DNA of 64,000 nucleotides, from contig SCHM01000002.1 of assembly GCA_004123355.1 (NCBI GenBank), forward strand, positions 7,537,569 through 7,601,568, given 5' to 3'. This DNA comes from Amphirosellinia nigrospora. Taxonomy: Eukaryota > Ascomycota > Sordariomycetes > Xylariales > Xylariaceae. The position numbers and the translations under genes are program-made. This document shows positions 13,013 to 26,436 of the stretch, one piece after another. The number at the start of each line of letters is the position of its first letter. The first letter of the stretch is position 1. The notes below the pieces were generated by a model. That model was given only the letters and a program-made list of their open reading frames with translations. It did not search any database and had not been told where the DNA came from.

Positions 13013-13037
13013 CTGTGCTGTGCTGTGCTGTGCTGTG
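13013..13037. repeat. (CTGTG)5 microsatellite
   Basis: Five perfect copies of CTGTG in tandem in intergenic DNA. Confidence 0.9.
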
Positions 13038-14473
13038 CGCCGAACCCCACCCTGCCCGTGCTTCATTGTGGCCAATCAGAGACCCCATCCCCGGCAAGTC
13101 GTCTCCGCCTCGACATATATGGTCCTTGATTATATCACAATTGGACCACAACTCTGGGTCACCGTCTACATTGCGTGGTTCGTTGGCCGTAGTGTATCTG
13201 CTGCCGGCGATGCTCTACTATATCAGCTTATAGCTAAGTATCGGTTCAATAATGTGCTAATTCGAGGCAATAGCGTCTCACCCTCGCATCTTCCGCAAAG
13301 GTATTGAACCGAGTAACAAAGCTCAATTGAGGATGATTGATCATTTGAAGTTGGCCAGTAAACGGACTCGGTGCCAGAGCCCCCATCTGTAGACAGGTAG
13401 TACAGTTTACAGTATACTACTAGCACACACACTACGTGTCAGTTGGACCATAATGCAGGGTCTTCCTGGTCTCGCTGTAATGGCATACATACGACGAGAC
13501 AAGGGTGGCTATAGTAGTCTAGTCTAGACCAATACATTCCTCGTGGTGGATATGCGATGCCCCTGAATATTTTGTTCTTCATGCTTCTACTTACACTACT
13601 CCAGCTTACTTCAGCAAGTATTAGTTCAACTACTATGCAGTATAGTAGCACTCTGTACCCTACCTAGTATATAGAGGTTGCATACGTCTATAGATGAGTG
13701 ATGCGATATTGCGCCGCAGACCGCTGTACCTAGCTCAGATCACAATGCGCATGGAAACCTATGTTCGGGTGCCGATATACGTCTAATTGGTGAGGCTAAC
13801 GAGATTAGCAGTGTTCCCATGCATCATTGTACTCGATCTCTTGTTGTTCCACGTCAGGGTCCGAGCAACTCGATCATGTCATGAGACGTGAACTTGAGTC
13901 CACGTAGCTTTAGTGGGATACTACTCACCAGCATGACCTCACTGTAGTGTATGACACTCGGTCGTGATAGTAAGAACTAGTAGCCCTAAGAATATTTTTT
14001 TCTCATTTTTAATGCACGATCTCATAGCTCAATGAGGCACTCGCTTATCTAACACGTGCAGGGAATACAAGGGTACACAAAAACTCAACAGGTTATCATG
14101 GTGTTTAGGGTGAACGGGAAAGTCTTAGACTAATCACGCAGCTAAATAGATACGTCATCTTGAGGCCAAGCCGCAGTCATTCAAGGTTATTAGTTAAATT
14201 TCACAAGATCAACCAACTTAGTCATAACTCCTTTGACGTGCAACTGACAGGCCGCAGACAGGAGGCTGACGCTAGGCTATTACCTCTGCTGGGAAACCCC
14301 ACACTCTGTTAGACTCTGTTAAACTTCGTTTCACCATCACATCACCATATCAACAAACCTATGAAACAAGAGCGTGATCCCTACCTACATGCATCCTATA
14401 CGAGTACTAAGCTACCTAGGCATTTTCTAAGTTAACTAAAGGATTAGTGTACACACCACAACCGCGGCAAATC

Positions 14474-15694
14474 ATGGGTGAATCACATGCATCGTCGCCG
14501 ACCCGGCACGCGCACGCGGAGAACTCTTTTGTGTGTGTGTCGGACACACACAACTGCACGATCAAGCTGCCCAAGGGCGACGTGCTAATCCATTGCGGAG
14601 ACCTCACAACCAAGGGAGCTTCAGCGAACTCTCGAAACAAGTGGAATGGCTCGAGAAAGCCGATTTTGAATGCAAGATCGTGGTGGCAGGCAACCACGAC
14701 TTGACATTAGACACAGACTTCTACAATATCCATGGGGCGCATAGACATAACAAGGTGCCCCAAGTACAGAAGACTGCCAGGCGCTGCTCACAAAGTCCAA
14801 AACTCTCACCTACTTGCTACACGAGAGCCGCACCATCCGGCTAACCTCCCCCTCGGGTCCACGGACCACGTTCTCCGTCTTTGGGTCACCCTACAGCCCG
14901 GCTTGGGATGGTGAGTGGGCATTTCAGTATCCGCGTGCGAGCGAAGATGATGCCGCTGCCAAATCACTTTGGGAGAAGATACCGCTCGAGACGGATATCT
15001 TAATCACCCACGGCCCGGCACACACGCACTGCGACGAGTCGCGTACGCGAGAAGCTGCGGGGTGTGAGGTTCTCAGACAGGAATATTGGCGAGTGCGGCC
15101 GCGTCTCGCGCTATGCGGACACATCCACGAGGCGGGGCGTCGAGCGCGTGCGCTGGGACCTCGATAGCAAGAACGCGCGGTACGCGGAGCTGGGGCGGAC
15201 GACATGGCAGGACCCCACCCAGAAAGCGAGAAAATCGCGCTGGTCGACCTCACTGCCAAGGGGGGCGTGCCGCTAGACAACGACGGCAGCTTCTGTCTCT
15301 CCGATGAGGAATCCCGGAAGGAATGGTCCCATTGGCATAGAGTGAGACCAGGAGCGCCCGGGAAGCAGAGGACGACGGCGACGTGGCGTATCCGGGCATC
15401 GGCACTCTAGGTCTCGGCGAGGATCCGAACTCAGCGCGCAGCGACCAGGAAGCCCTCGCCGGACGTCTCGGGCGCAGGGAGACATGTATCGTAAATTGCG
15501 CAATCCAGAGGTCCAGCTATCCGCACTCGGGCCGTGGTCCGCGGAAGCTGAACAAGGCCATCGTCGTAGATCTAGACCTCCTCGTGTGGGAAGACGAACG
15601 CCCCCCACGAAAGCGCCGGAAGCGCAGATACCACCCAGGATGCAGAGTCCCACGAGTCCGGCTGATACTGGGTCGAAGGCGGAGGTGGCTATAA
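14474..15694 (+). CDS. calcineurin-like metallophosphoesterase, several frame breaks
   Basis: This is a metallo-dependent phosphatase of the small fungal family related to MPPED1/2. All five metal-site blocks are visible in order: FVCVSDTHN near the N-terminus (D-x-H), VLIHCGDLT (GD), KIVVAGNHDLTLD (GNHD), ITHGPAHTHCD (H) and LALCGHIHEA (GHxH). Between them are SPSGPRTTFSVFGSPYSPAW and a C-terminal block KLNKAIVVDLDLLVWEDE. The start 14474 (MGESHASS) precedes the first motif by about 20 residues. The blocks lie in different frames. At least five switches occur, near 14603, 14763, 15130, 15215 and 15310-15390. At 14603, 14763 and 15215 the family frame would be kept by one more A, A and C in a short run. 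Complete conservation of the metal ligands argues against an old pseudogene. The substrate is unknown. The 3' end is uncertain within about 100 bases. Confidence 0.72.
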
Positions 15695-18600
15695 CTACGA
15701 ACAAACGGCGGGGTTCCGAAGCCTTGGGCGTACGTGAGCTGCGAGACATGGCTTCAGCCTGCTGACAACCTGGCAACGCACATGGCGAACCAGAGACGAG
15801 ACGACCTCGATCCTTGAAAAGCCACCAAGCGGGGTAAGCCTGCCGATGAGGCTCTTCGTAGTCGCAACGGCGATCGGGCACGCTCCGCCCGGTGACATGT
15901 AAGTCTGGAGTAGGCTGCTCTCTGGCTGTCTCCTGGGGCGTAATGTGTGGCGTACATATCACACTCCTTCGTAGTTTATATAAAGTATCGGTACCTAATC
16001 GTCGGTACTGCGACTAATTACTGAGTTTTAGTTAGTATACCTAAAATGCCGGCGGCGAGTTTAAGTAGAAGCTACATCCATACATTGCATATTATGTCAG
16101 AATTATACATTAATAGTCTCTTCTTGATGTTGCTACTCACTTCGTATTCAACTACCTCCCAGGAGCAAAGAGACAGACAGTGCTATGCTTGTGACATGAC
16201 ACCAGCTACTTTCATCGTAAAAAGAAACTTAGTTCCAGCGCATTTTCTATGATATATCCCCAGGTAGCTTAAATTGACCGACCACTTCTTCTTAGCTCGG
16301 ACTCCTAAAACAGCAAACCGCCATATTTATGTGTTACAAAGAGGCACTATTAAAAGAAAATATAGCTAGACGATGATCTTGTTTCTAATATTTAAAATCA
16401 GTAATAGCCGGCAAGTCCCAAGCGCCGGGAGAATGGGACCAATCCTTCAAGATGAAGGTAGGCTGGAGATGGAAAACATCATATTAGTCAGGGTTGCCTG
16501 CTAGGTATTCCATGGCTTATTAAATGCAACATAGACATGTATAAGCCTTGTCATGACTTGCTGCCGGCTGCAGCGATCGACGAATCTGCAAACAATACTA
16601 GCTCTAGACTAGTTCTAGAAGTGCCGACGGAATTGTCACATGATTTACTACGTTCTACATGTGTTGGACACCTATCTGGGTATAGATAGTATGAGTTGAT
16701 GAATAGAAATTTGTTCCTGGATCAACAGAGGATATACACTGCTATGTCCGGTTGTGCGACTTCAGTTTTGATACATCGTGGGAAGATGACATGTATCTCT
16801 CTCACGCTGTACCTTATTGTTGTTAGGATCTTGCTAGTGCTACGTTCGATTGTTTCATCAGCCTCGCCAATATTTGTCTATAATTGGTCGAGGCTTGTTG
16901 ACTTTTAACAGGATCATATCATTCATACATTTCCGACTTCCAGGAGTCATGTCTATGGAACTTCAAGTCTTGGACCTTATGTAACCTATGGGATGTTGTG
17001 AACTGGTGTAAGTTGGTAGTGAGGTATGATGGTGATTTGAGTCTTGACCGAGGATTCTAGAGTCTACAGGGCGCAGTTTTGCGCAGCTCTGAAGTCATTC
17101 ATGACGCGTTCGTGAGACCCTCCTGTATGTGACCCTTTATAGTTGCATCGTTGGTCGCCAACCCTGACCCGATCGCCAACATCTCTACTGCGGTTATTTC
17201 TCTGGTCAAATAGAGTTGTATTCGCAGACAGTTTCATTGCGTTGGTGATGTAAATGCACGTTAGGCACGACTAAATAAACAGGAGCCTCTTTCACACTGC
17301 GGCCATTCATCGCGCACCTTTGTGACGATCTCCCCTCGTTGGGAGGCGCTGCCAGCCTATTCAATGCGACCAGAGCGTGGCTGGGACTGGAACCGGGATC
17401 AGCCGTGTGGTATTCCGTGTTTGTTTGCATAGGGAATATCTGCATCTATGACATACAATGGGGATAAGGCCAACCTTATTGTGTCCAAGTTGTAAATGCC
17501 TGATGTGAAAGTGTGGTTTCGAAAAGGCGTGTCGATAGACGAAGGTTATGATGTCAGTGATCGTCTGAGCTTTAGTTCGAAACAGCTCTACCCCGCGGAC
17601 CCTCGAAAGTGACCCGCAGATGACCTGCCGATCAATTTCTATGGCGCTGATTACTAGGCCAGGCTCGAATGAAAATGGCCTTTTGAAGATAATAATTTAA
17701 ATAGGGCAGTCATATCATAGCGAGTTGGCTAGCTCCGCATGTAAGCTGAGGGGCGATGTCTGAGCTTTCATGTTTTTCATGTTTGGGTGTTACACCTGAC
17801 CTGGCTATGGTACACAATTCCGTATACAATTCACAACTGTACACCCCGCGCCGGGCTGTATGTGGCATCCGGCTGAGTAGAGTCCGCTCCGATGCTCACA
17901 CGACGCCGATCTTGGTGGGATGCAACTTATACTTCACTCGGGTTCCGTGGAAAGCCTTCTGATGACGGCGCAGTAGATTCACTCTCTCATGTCCGAAAAG
18001 TCATGTGTTGTGTACCTGCCCAAGGTAGATATTGTTTCACGGGTTGGCGTGGCGCCGCTTTGAGTTTACGCCTCTCGTAGACCCACGGTTCGCGCAGCAA
18101 GCTCTACTAGGTAGGTAGATATAATTATACAAACGTGGCAGATACGTACCTACGACTGAGCTATTCGGGCCCTACCAGGTGGTTGCAATTCTGGATCTTG
18201 ATATCCCTCGGAATATCGACAGGTGGGTGGCGTGAACGCGGTGAGCTCCGATCCCATCCGAGGGAGGTAACAAAAGCCGAGGATAAGAGGGATGGAAGGA
18301 GTAAAATATAAAACCGTTACCGTTCAGCGCATGCAGTGCCGGTGACCCTCTGACAGATCTTATGATCGGGAAACACTCCTTCTCGATGCAGTGCACACCG
18401 GAAAGAAGACGTCGTTCAGGTGAGCAACGGATGTGGATGGTGGTCAGATGTTGACATGGGGGACGGGCGCTTGGAGTCCGACCAATGACAAAGCCCGTAG
18501 AGCCTTGTGCCAGTGGTCACTACGATCATAGTATGGTAATATAGGTAGATAGATAGGTACCGGAAGCATAGTGGATGTACGGTACTTACCTGCGTGCGAA

Positions 18601-21600
18601 TTTTCCCTTGCAGGTTGCTAATGCGAGTGATTGGGCGGGCGGGTAGACTCCCGGTAGATCTGGGTAGATCCGGTGGTGTAGGTTTTTCTTTTTGTTTTTT
18701 TTTTTCTTTTTTTCTTTTTACCAAGATCCGGAAATCCTCGCATCCAGGAACGGGCTAGCCCGGAGAGCTGCACTCACTGAAACGAAGAGAAGAAGACGGC
18801 TATACCTGCCGGTTGCTGGTTGGTTTCTGCTAGCCATAGCAAGGTAGAATATATAGATAGGAAGGTAGATCACTCACCGCCATGCGACAGAGTGTATGCT
18901 GTAGCGTAGCAAAATGGAACAGACAACCAACAGCATCCCTACATGGCAATTGAAAGGCACAAATAGGCGTCCATTCCGTCGCCATGCTCCACATCTCAGC
19001 ACATCTCACATCCGCCTTTCGCAAAACGGCGGGGGCTGTCTGTCATCCTACCACGACATGGTACTTCCAGGACAGCTAGACCCATCTCGAGATAGTGTCC
19101 GCAGCTATATTACTACTGCTACCTTAGAGTACCTTGGAGGGCGAGGCACGTGATGCGTGGAATGAAGTGTGATCTATATTGTAAGGAGGGGTTAGAGGTC
19201 TGAATAAGCGTGACAGTAATGCGGTGGGGAGACGTGACCCAAGCTGTCACGGTTTTTGAGAGCAGACCAGTCATCCCCAAGTACAACATCTCAAGGAGCC
19301 GTACGGTGACAGCTCCCCAATAAGTCGAACAATAGCTTTCAGTGGCGTTGGTCCAATATGTAAACGTTGATTCCTTCATCGAAGCGTGATTTGTTGGTGT
19401 TGCCAATTTGTTATCAACCCGTGACAAAATACAAAATACCTACTCCTACTGTTCTTGGTAGGTAAAGTAGAGACACAAAGCCCGCCCCCACCAAGCCTGT
19501 CTCACTCGAGAAGCCGCTGCTGACCGCGGGACTCGGGTATTCCGTACCTATACTAAGATATAGATAAGTATTTGTCGTAAAAATGGGAGAGAGAAGACGC
19601 ACATCGTTCCAGCACGAGGGAGAATTGTTGAAGATCGAGCGGAGTGCAGGCTATTAAATAAGCCCATCTAACGACTATCACTGTTGCCTATAAGCTGGCC
19701 GTGATGCCCATCTCTGCCCAATGCCTTCAACAGGGTTAGGGACAATGCTCGAGATGCCCGTAGATCAACAGGTAGTCAACAAGCAATGAAGGATCGTGGG
19801 ACAGCGGCAGAGGCGCGATTCGCTCCCGCTCACATCTGTCCTGCAATCATCCCTGAATTCACACGTTGACCGCTGATACTGGCCTAGTGAGCCTGATTGC
19901 ATGTGAGATAGTGGGCGCGCATCCTCCTTAACCCACCACTCGTATCTGGCTTGGCTGGCCTGGCCAGGAGCGGTCACATTTGCAGCCTATGCGGGCCGGG
20001 ATATCTATCTCTACCAAGGTAGTACGTGTATCGCCTATGCTAATGGTTAGGGTTTTTCCGATGCGCGTTCTAAGTTCCAATGGATGCTCACTTATACCAG
20101 TTGGGAGCTTAAGATGAGAGTTTGTCTGCTAAATGGTCAGGTTAATAGCTGTGCTCGTCGAACCCTGTTGATTCAATTCATGTTTTTCAGGGAAGATGGT
20201 TGTGCCCTCTAGCTAGTCTACAATTAGACGATTGAATTGAAAGATGAGGAATCCAATGGCAGTATAAGCTGTGAAACGGGGACGATGCTTGGCTGCGTGG
20301 CTACCAATCCAGCACCGTCAATACAGATCTTTTTATCCACTCGCTTGACTATCATTGGTCTCGGCCTGTCCTAAATGATAGATCCCTTTTAGCTCTCTTC
20401 GTCCCTCCTTTTCGTTTAGGTACGCTACTCTGACCTAACCCATGCGTTCGAACGAGCGTCCACACCACCCATTCAAGGCCGCCTTGACGACCAGAGGTTG
20501 AGGTCGAGGTTAAAGAGGCCTCGTGCAACGGTCACCACGCAAGCTCACAGAGAGCATTGGGTATGGAAACAGGGCAACTGTGTGATCTGCGAGGGAGCAA
20601 TGTGATCGGGATCGCTATTCGAAATATTGTTGGTGAACAATGGTGCTAACGTTGTCTACCAAACCGCAAACCGGGGTGTGTGTACCTGCTTCTCATGCCG
20701 GGTTGAGTGACAACCTCCATTTCTCCATTTTGCTCGACCTTGCCTACTATCAAATCGGCCTTGCACCTGAATGCAACTGCGACTGGCTGTCTGCGACGAG
20801 GGCCTGTGATGCTGATGCATCGAATGCTTCGATTCAAATCTGGTTGGCTGAGGGGTTATGCAGGTCGTCCGGGTCTGGTGTACACCAACATTCCAACTGG
20901 GGCCCTCGACTCCAATAGGTAGTTGCATTCTGCCAAAGATGTCGTTACGAGACTTCGCGGTGGGACTAGCTGCTGCAGGAGAAGTTCGAAACGGAATGAA
21001 GCATACATCCTCATCGCGCGACAGTACCCATTAGAAGCTGTTAAAATGTAGCACCAATTCGTCATGAATGTGCCACGATGCCGTTCATCTCGAATGGACA
21101 CACACACATATATCATCACTAAACTGCTTATTGAATCCCTTAAGACGTTCGTCCAGGACGCCGAACGACGAACGACGAACCTCATGACCTACGATGGATG
21201 TGATGCTGCCAATTGGGAGGCGGACCGGTTATAAGTTTGCCCAATGCCCAACGAAGTACTATATAAGCATTGGAGCCAGAAACCCGACATAGACCCGTCC
21301 AGTCTGTGATGCAATTAACATTTGAATAAACTTAAGTGAGTAGGTATGTCGCATGACGTCCGCCAACAAACAACACATCATCGTTCAATGGACCAAGAAA
21401 TGCTTTCGTCGCGTTTGAATTGATATTGAGCTGGCACAGCTTACCTCGCAGCTGTCTCCTGCAGCTGTCGGACTAGATGCCATTTGTATGTTTCCCTGAG
21501 TGGGCAATAATACATCTTGAAGGTAGGTAGTTGATGAACCCAGTGATAGACATATTCGCCAACATCTACGTTATTTGCTCATCCCGGACCTCCTTCACGT

Positions 21601-24593
21601 AGCACCCTATCAATCTCACGGCTGTTAACATTGCCGAACGGCCCTGTATGGCTAGTACCACGATATCCTTGCATTGCCGGGACAAATTAATCTTGTCGCG
21701 TTTGGGTTGAGGCCGTCGACGTTGCTATCGTGTACGCCTGCAATATGCGTTGTTGGCCATTCATGCTTTACGCTCCATAGTACGTAAGTAGGTTCCTTGC
21801 ATAGTAATTGTTGCTGGATCCGACATTCGTGAGTGGGCTGTTTTCTTTCTTTTGGCCGGCCAACGACTTGAGTCACCAGCAGTGCTAGAAGCTGATGAGG
21901 CTTTTGGACCATCTCAAACCATGTGCTTCACCGCTGGTTCTTCAAGCCCAAGCTGCCTCACTTACACTATTTGCCCGTCCGCTTACACCTTTGCTGCATT
22001 GAGAACAAGCAGCGGGTACCACTCCACAACAACATCTCGCGTTTCTACGGAGATGGTCGACCGACTTTTCACTTGTCGCCGTTTCAAACTCGATTATCTC
22101 GAGTACAGTTTCAAAATGTCTATCAATTAGCTAGCTTCAGGGAAGTCCAACTTGCCATGACTTGGTCAAGTCGCAAATCGCCACACCTCGCTCGGCGCTT
22201 CGTCCCACGGTTCATCTTGCCCCAGCCGACGACCTAGGCTGCATGTCTATTGGCGACTGCGGACTGAACTGCAGCGTCGTCGTAACGCAGATAGATAGAC
22301 GTACGCATGAAGTCGCCTCTTTCGGTCCAGGCACCTGTTTTAGTGCCCAGAACTAGCATTCTTTGCCTACCGTACTGCATCTTGACTCGGCACTAATTGA
22401 CAGATCCGAATTTGGGCATTGCACCCAAGGCTATCTGGGCATCTGGGAGCACCTCGCGGCTTTCGCAAGACTAGCAAGGCCGCATTAAGAATCCGGGGAC
22501 TGCTGCTGTCATTTCGTTTTCGGTGCCTGTCACTCACCCGCAGTTGTCTTAGTCATCTCCTACTCTCCGGCGCGCGCCGAGTCGCTCATACCGAGAATTA
22601 AGTCTTCGTACGTCGGGAGTCGCTAACTCGTTTTGCTGGGTTATTATTTCGCCGTGAGACGAATTTTCTTCTCAGCTCGTTGAAGGATATCAATCAATAA
22701 CTGGACGTCGTATTACCTAAAATCTGGACATGTGTGATGCCCACACTCCCTTACTACTCCGTATTGAGTTATAACTGTAGATATATAAGCACGCCTGCCT
22801 GTGAACATAATAGTATTGGCAGTGACCAAATCCGAGCCAGATGCTAGAACCCTCCACTTCGCGGGTCATCATCATTCATCATTCATCATCCATCATCAAC
22901 TATCAAACAGCAGTCTTCACCTCAGTGCTATTATTGTTATTGCGGCTAGGGTTGAATTGAAATAGTTGGTCATCCACGTCATGTGCACTGCCCCGGGTCG
23001 ACCACTACAGTCTACGGGCTCTTAGCTTCCGTGTCGCCCCCATCATTCCACATATATACGCAGTACCGTAAATAAATCAAGTCCAACATCATCATCAGTG
23101 CAGCCAGCATCCGTCAGTCCGGCGCTCGGGTTACCCGTTATTCTACAATTGCCTACGTGGATGCGTATCGCAGCCTCTTTTTCATCAATTGCCTCTTTCA
23201 AATCTCCCTCCTATCGAGAGAACCACGTACAGCAGGCTACGGATACTTGTGACTTGCAGCGAGTCGCCGTGTCGAGCGAGGTCACCGGACCCCTTGTCTT
23301 AACCAGTCTAGGCGTTGTCCGCTGCAGCAAGGTCCGCTCTGCGTGCCCAGGTCACACTGCCCAGGAGATAGTTGCGGTGCTGTTCAGTGGACCCGGCGGC
23401 CGAGCGAGGCGAATTTAGCGACGCCCCAAGCAACTAAAACCGCTAACGAAGAACCGGCTGGCTGCTGTCCAGAGGCACTTGGGAGATCCCCGTTGGATGT
23501 GCCAGAAGAAGCAAGGACCCGTGCTAGCAGGACAGCTGTGTAAGGTACACGCGGCGAGGTACCTCGGCAGGTACGTATCTCCTCTCCTCCTCCTCTCCCC
23601 CGCCCGCTATACCCCATCTAGCATAACGACGACATCAGCCATCCAGTCACATCGTCCACCTGCACCAGCTGGAGCCCCAGCAGCGGTGGCACCAGCAGTG
23701 GCCATTGCCCTGGTTCTGTCCACTGGCGGCCACTGGTTCTGCTCCCGTCCTATCACGCACCAGGGCAGGACCGCACCCGTACCGCACCACCTGCCCACTG
23801 CCCTGTCTACCTTGCTGCTACTGCTACCCACTGGCTCCATGTACTAGGTACCAAGTACCAAGTAGCTGACCTTGTCTTGGCTCTACCAGGTAGGCTTAGG
23901 AAGAGACATATACGACGGTACCTGCACTGCATCGCATCGCACGGGAGGTAGCACAACAGAACCAGAGCGCTCCGAAAGGAACCCCCATCCTTTCGCACTT
24001 GCCCCCCCATCCCCATCAAGCCTCAAACTCAACTGTGAGCCCATCCCCAAATACTTGCATATCCCCCTCTCTCGCTCGAGTTCTTCCCTCTCCAGTCCTT
24101 GTTGGCTGCCCGACCCTTCTTCCAGTTCCTCCTTCGTGACTTCGTCACTAAACATTATCCATTCCTTCTATCAGACTATCTGCTCAAATCTGGGTGAACC
24201 ACCCTACCCCTAGTAATACCCCCTCAATTATTACTTCACTTCACCGATCGATCTGCCTGACACTAAAACAAGGTTGATCGCAGCCATTGACTTTCTAACT
24301 AGTCGCTTCTCCCCTGGGACCGTCATTTCTGCCCGTCCCATATTTTCTCCAGGCCAGTTCTTAACTGAATCTGGCTTCACATTGTTCCTTCGAGCCAGCT
24401 ATTGTTCTGCGGGCTGTGTACTACCTCCCTTTACAATTCCCTCGTGACCCGCTTCAAACGCCAGCCGCTTGATCACCAGCCGCGCTACTTTATGCTCTAA
24501 TTCGTCATCGTTTTCGTAACTGTTAAACAAAACTGCCAGAACGGATCATTCTGTTACCGGAGCCCTCGCTGGACGACCGCACCTCTAATCACC
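15695..24593. other. 8.9 kb without a supported gene
   Basis: A long stretch with only short overlapping frames. It contains scattered GGTA/CCTA-rich tracts, an oligo-T/C block at 18685-18720, a CAT-rich microsatellite (about 22866-22905) and, from about 23550, pyrimidine-rich DNA that likely belongs to the promoter and 5' leader of the J-domain gene. Because other genes in this window carry indels, a short broken gene could be hidden here, but I found no recognisable motif. Confidence 0.4.
22866..22905. repeat. CAT/CATT-rich microsatellite
   Basis: Imperfect tandem CATCATCATT units in intergenic DNA. Confidence 0.7.
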
Positions 24594-26436
24594 ATGACTG
24601 TTCTTCCTCCTGATCCGTACAAAGTTCTTGGAGTCCCTAGAGATGCCCAAATACCAGAAATCCGCTCCGCTCACCGCAAACTTGTCCTAAAATGTCACCC
24701 CGACAAGATTCAAGACCCAGCCTTGAAAGAGGCGAAGCAGCTTGAGTTCCAACAAGTACAGCAGGCTTACGAGCTACTCAGCAACGAAGCCGAACGTGAG
24801 AAATACGACCGTAAATTTGAGGTATACGAGCATGTAAGGGACCGGGAAAGAACGAAGACGTCCGCCGCAAGGGCACCCTCTTCGACCCCTAAACAAGATC
24901 CGATCTACTACAATGTCAATGTCAAAGACGCTTCCCCACGGTCCACTACATTCGCTAAGTCGAGCCCGTACGGACGCACCCCGCCTCGGTCCTGGGAAGA
25001 TACAACGTCCTCGGCACGGATATTTGAAGAATCCGCGCGTTATGCCAGGAAGACTGCCAGTTACGAGAAAGAGAAACCTTCCAAACGAGACGAGGAACGC
25101 CGCAGGCGAAAAGAAGAAGATGAGTGGGCTCGCGAAAAGGAAAAGGAGAGGGCGAGGGAAGCGCGAAGAGCCAAGGAGCGTAAGGAGGAGAAGGATCGGG
25201 ATCGTGTAGCACGGGACCGTGAGGAGAGAGAGAGGGAGAGAGAGAAGGAGAGGGAGAGAGAAGGAGAGAGAGAAGGAGAGAGGAAGGAGAAACGTAAAGA
25301 AGACAAGAAGAAGGCACACAGCGATCGCGAGAAAGAGCGCGGGAAGGAACGCAAAAGTGCTGCCGCAGAGAAACATCGTTCAAGACAAGCCCCGATCGTT
25401 GAGGAAAGCTCAGATTCATCAGACTCATCATCGGATGATGATGTTATCTACGAACCACCGCCACCCAAAACTGACAGGAAGAAGTCCAGCCAGCGGCCGG
25501 AAACCAGAAGACGTAGAGGCTCCGTCGGCTTCGGATCGCACTAGGAAATACTCCGGTAACATGGAAAGTGCAATCCGGTATCTCACACGGTCAGGCGGCA
25601 AAGCGCCACCTGCATTTACTCGGGCGCAGACCTTCGCTGAGGGGTCCGCCATGCAATACAGTACCCCCGCAGTTCCAACACCTCCGCCAGCATCGAATAC
25701 ACCCTTCGCGCCTCCGCCACCACCGGTGGTGGCGGAGCCAGAAGAAATCATCGATGATGATGATGTAGCCAGGAGATCAGCGGCCCGACCGTCTCTCCGC
25801 CGCATGTCGCACGACACGCCGAGGTCATCAAGGGAGAAGCCTTCCACGCACAAGAAGTCTAGTTCTTCGAGGGATCACCAACCCATCATTGTGGAGGCTG
25901 GTTCGCCAGTTCGAGCCGCTCCTTCACTACCCCGAGCGCATACTGAAAGTTATGCTGCTCGGCCTATCCCAGTACCCGGCTTGGCCCGTGCAGAAACATG
26001 GTATCCATCAACAGATCGAGAACGTGACCGCCACGAGCGAAGTCGGTCACGTCCTACACCGCCAATGTTCACAGAGGATGAGGCGTCTGAAGATGATCGA
26101 GACCGTCGTCATCGGCGAAGTCGACGTACTCAATCTCCGGAGCCAATCCGTCGGTACGCCGTGGATGGTACGAAGAGCATTCCAATACGCCAGAAACAGT
26201 ATCACGACCAACCACCGCGTGGTTCATACAAAACGAGCAAGGCTTATGTCATGCCTAACTCGTCGGCGCGTGTTCAGCGATCGCATAAATCATATGCCCG
26301 CGATTACTACGAGGAAGACCGACCTCAACACTTCTCTGGAGGGGTCCAGTATTCGCAGCAATTCGGCGAGAACGACATTCGTTACAGTGATCTTCCCTAC
26401 AGGGGTTCGTCATATCGATCGGATGTTATCGCCTAG
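24594..26436 (+). CDS. J-domain (DnaJ/Hsp40) protein with long charged tail, one frame break
   Basis: The N-terminal J domain occupies residues 7-70 (DPYKVLGVPRDAQIPEIRSA), with the Hsp70-activating HPD motif at residues 35-37. The context ACCATGA supports the start. It is followed by a linker, then an extremely charged Arg/Glu/Lys region (about residues 160-265, DNA 25070-25380) made of near-repeats of EREREKERE type. Next come an acidic SSDSSSDDD patch and a low-complexity Ser/Pro/Arg tail with PPPPPV-like proline runs. The family is a Pezizomycotina-specific class C J protein, likely a co-chaperone of unknown client. The first frame stops at 25544. The tail (RTRKYSGNMESAIRYLTRSG onward) continues in the next frame to 26436. 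The switch lies within 25441-25541 and needs one base removed, or two added, to give about 613 residues. No intron explains it. Confidence 0.85.

Larger units (their letters stand above)
12030..14473. other. intergenic with simple repeats
   Basis: The proximal part (12030-12300) is the likely promoter of the minus-strand gene. A GGGACT/GGAGCT tract (12564-12631) and a CTGTG pentanucleotide repeat (13013-13037) occur. Beyond them nothing coding is supported. Confidence 0.45.

Noticed and set aside
17300-17440. Possible tRNA suggested by a GGTTCCAGTCCC-like stretch on the minus strand
   Set aside because: No matching acceptor, D or anticodon arms could be drawn around it.
24774-25431. Long minus-strand open frames rich in Leu/Phe/Ser opposite the J-domain gene
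   Set aside because: They are the antisense of the GAGAGA-rich charged tract and owe their openness to that composition.
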